From a virus, in IMG/VR virus record IMGVR_UViG_3300032516_000144, positions 1 through 28,300 of that record: 28,300 nucleotides of DNA. One strand, given 5' to 3'. A program made the translations under genes and the position numbers. Below are positions 22,687-28,300 of this stretch, one piece after another. The first letter of the stretch is position 1, and the number at the start of each line of letters is the position of its first letter. Under the pieces are notes generated by a model, which did no database searches, was not told the origin of the DNA, and saw only the letters and a program-made list of their open reading frames with translations.

Positions 22687-22907
22687 ACGTCCTCCTCAAA
22701 ATCCCTCGGCCCCTGCTCAAACGTAACGTTCGTCGTCTCCGTCCCGAGGAGGACGAGGTGCAGATCGTCGCCGTATGCGATATCCTCCGGGATCCCGTCC
22801 GGGAACGCCCGGCAAAAATTCCTCTCATCCCGCTCGAGAGGTCCGTCGTCCTTGACCCCCCCGTAATGCTTGCACTCGCGTTTGTAACAATTCGGCTCGA
22901 GGATCAT
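22683..22907 (-). CDS. Small Cys-containing protein, unknown function
   Basis: A 74-residue protein starting MILEPNCYKRECKHYGGVK, with its ATG overlapping the stop of the MuF gene by ATGA. It has three Cys (C7, C12 and one near residue 32, in ERNFCRAFPDGIPE) and a nearby His, which resembles a small metal-binding or redox cluster. The C-terminal part (AYGDDLHLVLLGTETTNVTF) is strand-rich and acidic. Short Cys-rich proteins with CxxxxC-x(n)-CxAFPxGIP patterns occur near portal and MuF genes of many phages, but the function is not known to me. The tight coupling implies expression with head genes. Confidence 0.65.
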   Translation of the reverse strand: MILEPNCYKRECKHYGGVKDDGPLERDERNFCRAFPDGIPEDIAYGDDLHLVLLGTETTNVTFEQGPRDFEEDV

Positions 22908-24823
22908 TTTTTAACCTTCGGAGGTTTGTACGCTTTCGTTTTCATGAGGTTATCAAAATATCTCTCGACTCTCCCGGGGAGGCGGAATTTCGGCGCGAGC
23001 GCTTTGTAGCCGTGTCCGGTGTAAATGTCATAGGAGACCGCGAACGCTTCCCGGACGTCCTTCGCGGCGTACTCGGCTACGTAGTGTTTCCAGTAACGGG
23101 CCCCTTTGTAGGGATCCCCGAATTGCCCCGTCTCTATGTCAAGCCAGAGGTTCATCCAATCGTGCGGGACCTCATTCGTATGCCAGTAGATGTTTCGTTT
23201 TGCTCTCTCGGAGAGCGAGCCCCTCTCGGTCAGCGCTCGAGCTGCGAAATCGGAGTCCGTCATCCCCCCGGGAGCGACGGGAGCGTGGAAGCCCCCCTCG
23301 TTCGTATATTGTTTCAGGCGGAAATGCACGTGATGTCCGAATTCGTGCCGAGTCGTTGTGTCGACCCCGCTCGGCGTATTAAATCCCCCCTTGCCGTTCG
23401 TCGCGACGGAGGGCCCCTGGGCCCGGGCGAGTTGAGCGTGTCCGTCGATCTCTATCGCGTCGGTTTTGATCTTGACGCTCTTCGGCATTCCCTTCGGCGT
23501 GTACCACGGCACCTGAGTCGGTTGAATGCTTCCCTCCGCGAGAGGGAAATATTGTCCAATAAAACCGCTCGACCCTCTCCCCTTCATGACGACGTACTCG
23601 ACGGGATATCGCTGCGAGATCTCCTTCGCGAGCTTCATCTCTCGCTGCATGAGGACGAGCTCGTCGTGGATCGCGTTCGCTACCTCGGAGTAATGCGAAA
23701 CGCCCGCCTTTGCGTACCCTCCCTCGACCCGGAAATTCGCGTTAAACTTCTTTTGGAAATCTCTCGCAATAGCCGCCTCCGCCGTGTCGAGGCGATAGGG
23801 TGAGAGGAAGATCGGTTCCGGCTCCTTGATTTTTTTCGCGATCACCTCGGGCGCGGGAGCGGGAGCGGGCTCGGGCTCGGGAGGCGGGGCGACCGGCTCG
23901 GGAGGGATCACGCCGTCCTCGTTTACGCGATCGAGGCCCTTGATCTGAAACTGAGCGGAACAATGACAATAGATATCTTCCTCCGGGAGGCCGGAGAGTC
24001 CCGGGGCCTCCGTCGAAAACGTCCCGCCCTTTTCCGCTTGGACGACAAACGCTTCTTTCGTCCCGACCTCTTGCCCGTCCGCCGCGAGGTGCCCCGGGCG
24101 AGGATCCCCGATCCCGTTGTGCTTCCATACCTTCACGCTCTCGAGGCCGATCCGGCCCGCCGCGTCCGATCCCTTGAGGATCCCGACGAGACGCCCGGCG
24201 GAGTGTCCCTTGTGCATCTCCGTGAAGGTTATCATGCGGGCCCGCGTCGCCGCGACGTCGAATCGCCCCTTGATCGCCTTCGCCACCTCCCGGTACGACT
24301 TTCCCTGCGCGAGTCCGGCGGTAACTTCTTGCCGGGCGTTCGTCCTGAGCGTCGTCTCGAATTCGCGCTTGACGTCCGAGAGCAGCTTCCCGCTCGAATT
24401 ATTGAGGGCGTCGAGCCACAAATTGTCCGTGATCTCGTAACGGATCGCGTCCGTCGGGAGCTTGTCAAAACCGAGACTCATCCCCGTCCCGAGCTCGAGC
24501 GCTGCGCCGGTATCCGTGTACGATTTCATAAACGCTTTCTTCGTCCCTTGATCCGTTACATTGACGGCGATCTGAGTGAGCGCCTTGATCTCCGCGGCGA
24601 TCTGCTTCTCGATCGAGGCGAGGCGGCCGAGCTTCCGCATCTCCGTGATCGTCGGATTTTCATTCCCGGCGAATACCTTTGCGATCGTCCCTTGCACCTC
24701 GTCGAGCGTCTTTCGGTACGCTTGCAATAGGCGCTGCTCCGTAACCCCCTGAGTGCGAAGGAGCATAGCGTCCGCGTCGTCGAGGAGCTTTTGGATCCTC
24801 GCGTTTGCCTCGGGATCTGTCAA
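22904..24823 (-). CDS. MuF/SPP1 gp7-type minor head protein fused to a putative zinc metallopeptidase
   Basis: A 639-residue protein with TTG start at 24823 overlapping the portal stop (TTGA). Residues 1-150 are helical. Residues about 150-290 form the MuF domain: FETTLRTNARQEVTAGLAQG, RARMITFTEMHKGHSAG, KVWKHNGIGDPRPGH, DGQEVG, and C286-H-C288 where the family often has C-x-C. A Pro-rich linker follows (near 300-330, PEPVAPPPEPEPAPAPAP). The C-terminal half carries H493-EFG-H497, the HEXXH zinc site, and a downstream REAFA with E592 as a likely third ligand. MuF proteins are head components linked to the portal. The peptidase could be packaged and injected, or mature the head; this is inference. 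Usual MuF proteins are about 300-400 residues, so the fusion is clearly longer. Confidence 0.85.
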   Translation of the reverse strand: MTDPEANARIQKLLDDADAMLLRTQGVTEQRLLQAYRKTLDEVQGTIAKVFAGNENPTITEMRKLGRLASIEKQIAAEIKALTQIAVNVTDQGTKKAFMKSYTDTGAALELGTGMSLGFDKLPTDAIRYEITDNLWLDALNNSSGKLLSDVKREFETTLRTNARQEVTAGLAQGKSYREVAKAIKGRFDVAATRARMITFTEMHKGHSAGRLVGILKGSDAAGRIGLESVKVWKHNGIGDPRPGHLAADGQEVGTKEAFVVQAEKGGTFSTEAPGLSGLPEEDIYCHCSAQFQIKGLDRVNEDGVIPPEPVAPPPEPEPAPAPAPEVIAKKIKEPEPIFLSPYRLDTAEAAIARDFQKKFNANFRVEGGYAKAGVSHYSEVANAIHDELVLMQREMKLAKEISQRYPVEYVVMKGRGSSGFIGQYFPLAEGSIQPTQVPWYTPKGMPKSVKIKTDAIEIDGHAQLARAQGPSVATNGKGGFNTPSGVDTTTRHEFGHHVHFRLKQYTNEGGFHAPVAPGGMTDSDFAARALTERGSLSERAKRNIYWHTNEVPHDWMNLWLDIETGQFGDPYKGARYWKHYVAEYAAKDVREAFAVSYDIYTGHGYKALAPKFRLPGRVERYFDNLMKTKAYKPPKVKK

Positions 24824-26532
24824 GCCGGGACCTTCGCCTTTTTAACGGGCGTCCCCGGGATCGGGGCCGGAGCCCCGGGAGCCCGGGCCGGTTTTATCGG
24901 TTGCCCGTTTTCATCTCGTTTGATCTGCTCCGCCGGGACCGGGTCCTCGGACCCTATCGGCCCGGGAGGGACCGGATCCCCGTTCTCATCGAGCGGTTGT
25001 ACCCTCCCGAGATCGACCATGCCCTTCTCGAGGCGGTCCTGCTCCTCGGCGTCGAGGCGCTTCTGCTCCTCTTCCACGTCGTCGACGTAGGGGTGATTTT
25101 CGAGGATCGTCTGCTTTGAGAGGATCGACTCGGAGGCGATCAGCGCGTCGATCTTTTCCTTTTCGTTGAAGATCACGCTCTTGTTGAAGGTAAACCGGAC
25201 CTCCGTCGAGTCGTATTTCGTCCCATGAGTCCGATTGAGATACTCGACGACAAACCAGACGAATTCGCCGAGGGCCTTTTTGAATTTACGGATCATGCGG
25301 TTCGCCTTGAGATCGAGCGAGGTGTAAAGAAATTTGAGCGCGATCCCGGAGGGCGATTGGATCTTTTCGGAGTCGACGTCCACGCCCTCGGCGAAGAAAA
25401 ATATCTCTTTCCGGGTGATCGCGAGGAAACGGTCCTTTGCCTCAATCGGGATATCGAATTTGAGCGGCTCGACTCCGCCGTCGTTGGAGACCGAGATCAC
25501 CTTTTGCGTTTTCAGGTTCTTGACGAAGGCCGCGAGATCCGAGAGCCCCTCCCTCGCGTTATCCGTGAGCGGCGCATATCCCTTGAGGACGAGGATCAGT
25601 TCCTGAAAGTCAACGAGATCGTTTACCCACCCCGATTTCACCTTGTCGTATGCGTCGATCAGCGCCTTCACCGGCTCGAGGTCCGTCCTCGAGTCCGTGT
25701 TATTATCGAGGCGGACAAAGGGAGGACGCCCCCACGAGTGCGGGGCCTTCTCGGCCGGAGCGAGCGTGTTGAATGAATACCAATGCGGCGCGGGATTCGC
25801 CTCGTAAAACGGGTCATGAACATACGTCCCGTCGAGCTGCTCTTCCCAATATTCGACGCCCGACCCGTCCCACCATTCGACTTTATAGCGTTGATTGATC
25901 TCGCCCTTCTCGGAGACGATATCGTAGACGTAGAACCGGACGACGTAGATGAGATTTTTCTGATATTGCGTGTCGTAGACCGGGATCACCTGCTCGCCCG
26001 GGACGATACAAAACTGCAGATCCCCGTCGGGATCAATGTAGACATGCATCCACTCGACGCCCTTGTTGGACGCCCCGACGGCCCAATCGTTGAGGAGGTC
26101 GTCGAATTCGTCGGAGATCTCGTCGAGGAGCAGCTCCTGAAATTCGTCCACGCTCTCCTGAGCCGACTCCTCTTCGGGCGTCAGACTCTTCGGATCCTCG
26201 ACCTCCGGCTCCGCGACCGAGATAACGATCGGATTGCCGATCATGTAGGCAATCTTTTGATCGACGAGGATCTTGTGGAACGGGTGCGGGACCCGGGCAT
26301 TCGACTTCACGGTATCGGTGTACTCGATCCCGTCGAGAAAGTAGGTGTTGCGGTGATCGAGGATATCATGCGCGGAGTCGTAGTAACGGACGCCCTCGGC
26401 CATGCGCTGCTTCCCCGGACTCGCGACGTCCGTCCCGATCAGATCCTTGAGGCGCGTCGTATCGAGCGTCGCCTTGTCGGCCATGATCTTCGCGTTGATG
26501 AGGTGCGTCAGACTGATAAATCCTGTAGTCAT
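24820..26532 (-). CDS. Portal protein (SPP1 gp6-like)
   Basis: A 570-residue protein starting MTTGFISLTHLINAKIMAD. The ATG at 26532 overlaps the terminase stop by ATGA, with GGAGG eight bases upstream; an internal Met at residue 17 is the alternative. The family pattern is plain: YYDSAHDILDHRNTYFLDG near the start, NARVPHPFHKILVDQKIAYM, EWMHVYIDPDGDLQFCIVPG, then SRTDLEPVKALIDAYDKVKS and the stem/wing segments with LKFLYTSLDLKANRMIRKF. The final 65 residues are Pro-rich and probably disordered (DPVPPGPIGSEDPVPAEQ). The dodecameric portal sits at one capsid vertex and works with the terminase. It lies between the terminase and the MuF gene, as in SPP1-like phages. Confidence 0.93.
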   Translation of the reverse strand: MTTGFISLTHLINAKIMADKATLDTTRLKDLIGTDVASPGKQRMAEGVRYYDSAHDILDHRNTYFLDGIEYTDTVKSNARVPHPFHKILVDQKIAYMIGNPIVISVAEPEVEDPKSLTPEEESAQESVDEFQELLLDEISDEFDDLLNDWAVGASNKGVEWMHVYIDPDGDLQFCIVPGEQVIPVYDTQYQKNLIYVVRFYVYDIVSEKGEINQRYKVEWWDGSGVEYWEEQLDGTYVHDPFYEANPAPHWYSFNTLAPAEKAPHSWGRPPFVRLDNNTDSRTDLEPVKALIDAYDKVKSGWVNDLVDFQELILVLKGYAPLTDNAREGLSDLAAFVKNLKTQKVISVSNDGGVEPLKFDIPIEAKDRFLAITRKEIFFFAEGVDVDSEKIQSPSGIALKFLYTSLDLKANRMIRKFKKALGEFVWFVVEYLNRTHGTKYDSTEVRFTFNKSVIFNEKEKIDALIASESILSKQTILENHPYVDDVEEEQKRLDAEEQDRLEKGMVDLGRVQPLDENGDPVPPGPIGSEDPVPAEQIKRDENGQPIKPARAPGAPAPIPGTPVKKAKVPA

Positions 26533-27818
26533 CGTCCCGTCCTCCCGTTGCTGCTCAAGAATCGGATCCCGGGCCGGGTCATATCGGCCTCGAGCGAATA
26601 CCTCGTCGCGTCGATCGAGTGATTTTCCTTGTCCTCGAGCCGGGCCAGCATCTCTCCATCCGGCCCGACTTTGTAGTCTATATTTTCAAATTCCCTCGCG
26701 ATATTCGGAGTGCGCGTTGGGTCAATCACAATTTCCTCGAGGTCGTCGAGCCAGTTCTCGCCATGCTCGACGGATCCCTCGCCCTTGATCGCCCCGGAGA
26801 TCTTGACCTCGAGATCCTCGAGGTCCGCGATCGACTTCGGCTCGGCCGAGTCCGCGACCGTTTTCGTCGTATGATATCCCCGGGCCTTGATCCTCGAGGC
26901 GAGCTCCCGGTTGCTCATTTTCACGCCGTAGATCTCGTCGAGAAAGTAGACGATCCGCCGGGCCCGATCGTAGTGCAGCCGGACGAAACAGACGGGATCG
27001 ACGGCGTATCCCCAATCGAGCCCCTGTCTGATGTTATCGAAACGCTCGAGCTCCTCCTGAGTGATCCGGCGGAAATTCAGATTGTTGAACGGCACGACGC
27101 CGCCCCCCGAGGGCTCGCCGAGGTAGATCCATCGAAACTTGGCCTCGTTCGTCGCCCGAACATACTCCATCTCGGCGATCGTCTGAGCCGAAAGAAATCG
27201 GTTCGTCGCATACGTCGAGTGATGAACATAGGTATTGCCCGGGACGACGTGCCCCTCGTACTTTTTGTTCACCCAATGCTGCTTTCGCTTCGGAGGATTG
27301 TACGAGTACGCGATTTTGTAGGTGATCCCCTCGGGGAGCTCGGCCCGGAGGATCGAGTCCGTGATCGTCTGCAATTCCTCCTCGAGCTTAAACTCGGTGA
27401 GCTCCTCGATCCACGCCCGGGCGATCGGGAAATTCGAGGTCTTGATCGACTTCATCTTTTGCGGGTCGTCGGCCCCGCGGAAAATAATGTAGTTCCCCCG
27501 GGGAGTGTAGACGATACGGAGCGGCGACTTCATGAAGGCAAAGGACCCGGCGACCCCGAGCTGTATCGTCGCCTCCTTGAGCTGCTCGTAGACGGACTCC
27601 TGTAACGTGTTCGATACCTTGCGAATGCAGAGGCCGTTGACCGGGAGGGCGATCAGATCGAGAATAAACCTCTGCGCGATCGTCGTCGACTTCGCGCTAT
27701 TGCGCCCCCCTTTGCAAACGTAGAACGTGTAGGACCCGTCGCGCCACGCCCGCCAGAAGTCGAAGAAACTCTCGACGACAACCTCCCGCGTATTTACCTC
27801 GAGGATCCCGTCGTTCAT
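26529..27818 (-). CDS. terL: Terminase large subunit
   Basis: A 429-residue protein starting MNDGILEVNTREVVVESFF, coupled to the small subunit by an ATGA overlap. The ATPase part has Walker A GGRNSAKST (about residues 37-45) and Walker B ARAWIEELTEF (near 133-143, with E138/E139). The C-terminal nuclease domain has the RNase H-like acidic set: GLDWGYAVDP (D268), VADSAEP, and the final NHSIDATRY. This is the PBSX/SPP1-like terminase group. It cuts and pumps DNA into procapsids through the portal. Length is normal, and all catalytic motifs appear intact. Confidence 0.96.
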   Translation of the reverse strand: MNDGILEVNTREVVVESFFDFWRAWRDGSYTFYVCKGGRNSAKSTTIAQRFILDLIALPVNGLCIRKVSNTLQESVYEQLKEATIQLGVAGSFAFMKSPLRIVYTPRGNYIIFRGADDPQKMKSIKTSNFPIARAWIEELTEFKLEEELQTITDSILRAELPEGITYKIAYSYNPPKRKQHWVNKKYEGHVVPGNTYVHHSTYATNRFLSAQTIAEMEYVRATNEAKFRWIYLGEPSGGGVVPFNNLNFRRITQEELERFDNIRQGLDWGYAVDPVCFVRLHYDRARRIVYFLDEIYGVKMSNRELASRIKARGYHTTKTVADSAEPKSIADLEDLEVKISGAIKGEGSVEHGENWLDDLEEIVIDPTRTPNIAREFENIDYKVGPDGEMLARLEDKENHSIDATRYSLEADMTRPGIRFLSSNGRTGR

Positions 27819-28228
27819 ATCGAGTCCGTAATTACCTTGACGCTTGCGTTGAGGTTCATGTCTTGGACGTCCCGCCAGCCGGCGACGTTTTTCAGCGCGA
27901 AGATCGGCATGGACGGATTAAACTTTTTCGAGAGGCCGAGGCGGACGAGCTTCGACTCCTGCATCTCCTTCGCGATCCCGAGGAGGTAGGCAAAGTATTC
28001 ATTCCGGGCCGAAAACTCCGAGATCCGGGCCGCGCCGATCATGCGCGAGATCGCAAAATCCTTCATCCAGATGTTGTTTGCCTCTCCGAACCACTCGAGG
28101 AGCTCCTCTCCGATCAGCTCGATCTCCTCGTCGGTGTACTTTTTCGAGAATTGATTGCCCCATTTCCGGGCCCGCGCCCTTTTTGAGGGCTCCGAAGCAG
28201 CCGCCTTTTTCTTCCTCTTCGCCTTCAT
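27815..28228 (-). CDS. terS: Terminase small subunit
   Basis: A 137-residue protein. I place the start at ATG 28228 (MKAKRKKKAAASEPSKRARA), because it overlaps the preceding stop by ATGA and has GGAG seven bases upstream; a start nine codons earlier is possible but without support. After the very basic N-terminal tail comes a helical core (EEIELIGEELLEWFG, DFAISRMIGAARISEFSA), with a likely DNA-recognition helix and oligomer segment. The C-terminal motif MPIFALKNVAGWRDVQD is the one found in many small terminases. It recognises the packaging start and regulates TerL. The packaging site may lie in or near this gene, as in SPP1. Confidence 0.85.
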   Translation of the reverse strand: MKAKRKKKAAASEPSKRARARKWGNQFSKKYTDEEIELIGEELLEWFGEANNIWMKDFAISRMIGAARISEFSARNEYFAYLLGIAKEMQESKLVRLGLSKKFNPSMPIFALKNVAGWRDVQDMNLNASVKVITDSI

Positions 28229-28300
28229 AATCCGACTCCGCAAAGATCGGGACAATCACCGCATTTCCCGAGGTAGACCTTTTCGTCGTGCAGGGAGACC
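28225..28300 (-). CDS. C-terminal end of an unknown protein (partial, start outside the window)
   Basis: The frame enters from the right edge and ends in TGA at 28225, overlapping the terminase start. The visible 24 residues include VYLGKCGDCPDLCGVGL, with three Cys in a CGDCPDLC pattern that resembles half of a zinc ribbon. The overlap with the terminase start is the same 4-base type as eleven other junctions here, which supports it as a real gene. Too little is seen to name it; a small Zn-binding regulator would fit. Confidence 0.5.
   Translation of the reverse strand, partial: VSLHDEKVYLGKCGDCPDLCGVGL

Noticed and set aside
26619-27605. A 328-residue plus-strand frame opposite the large terminase
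   Set aside because: Antisense shadow; all terminase motifs are intact on the other strand.
27999-28259. An 86-residue frame starting MIVPIFAESDYEGEEEE at the right edge
   Set aside because: It is an alternative frame over the small terminase gene, with a Gly/Arg-rich shadow composition.

Overview
The window is the late structural region of a tailed double-stranded DNA phage or prophage. Every gene I accept is on the minus strand, so the module reads from position 28300 down to 1. The gene order (small and large terminase, SPP1-type portal, MuF minor head protein, scaffold, coat, connectors, tail tube, frameshifted chaperone, tape measure, tail tip, fibres, lysis-type membrane proteins) is that of a siphovirus with a long non-contractile tail (Caudoviricetes). 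No sheath, integrase, replication or host gene, tRNA or CRISPR array is visible. The DNA is GC-rich, ribosome binding sites of the AGGAG/GGAGG type precede many starts, and GATC is unusually common. The host is not identifiable from the sequence. A possible spanin-like protein at the left edge would fit a Gram-negative host, but this is weak evidence.

Packaging and head, 28300-20200: the tail end of an unknown Cys-rich protein, small terminase, large terminase, portal, a MuF protein fused to a putative zinc metallopeptidase, two small unknowns, a GP20-like scaffold, the major capsid protein, and a small beta-rich unknown flanked by two related hairpins. Connector region, 20192-17804: a protein with a signal peptide (odd in this position), a small unknown, a gp6/gp15-like adaptor carrying an inserted beta domain, a head-closure protein, an HK97 gp10-like protein and a tail terminator.

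Tail, 17755-7217: an internally duplicated tail tube protein, a tail assembly chaperone with a -1 frameshift at a run of nine A, a 956-residue tape measure, a probable hub protein, a tandem pair of paralogous tail-tip proteins, and a 1303-residue fibre whose central part has foreign base composition. Accessory and adhesin region, 7192-1038: unknown small proteins, a membrane/coiled-coil protein, adhesin-like beta proteins, a DXD glycosyltransferase, and a 786-residue glycine-rich protein with nine exact-length 72-bp repeats followed by about twelve 22-residue repeats. Lysis-type region, 1002-1: a candidate terminator, a three-helix holin-like protein and a membrane-anchored protein that runs off the left edge.

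The genes are tightly coupled: twelve junctions are 4-base ATGA, GTGA or TTGA overlaps, and at least seven genes use GTG or TTG starts. The most notable points are the repeat adhesin next to the glycosyltransferase, the MuF-peptidase fusion, the high GATC background broken by two low-GATC islands over host-recognition genes, and the signal-peptide protein among the connector genes.
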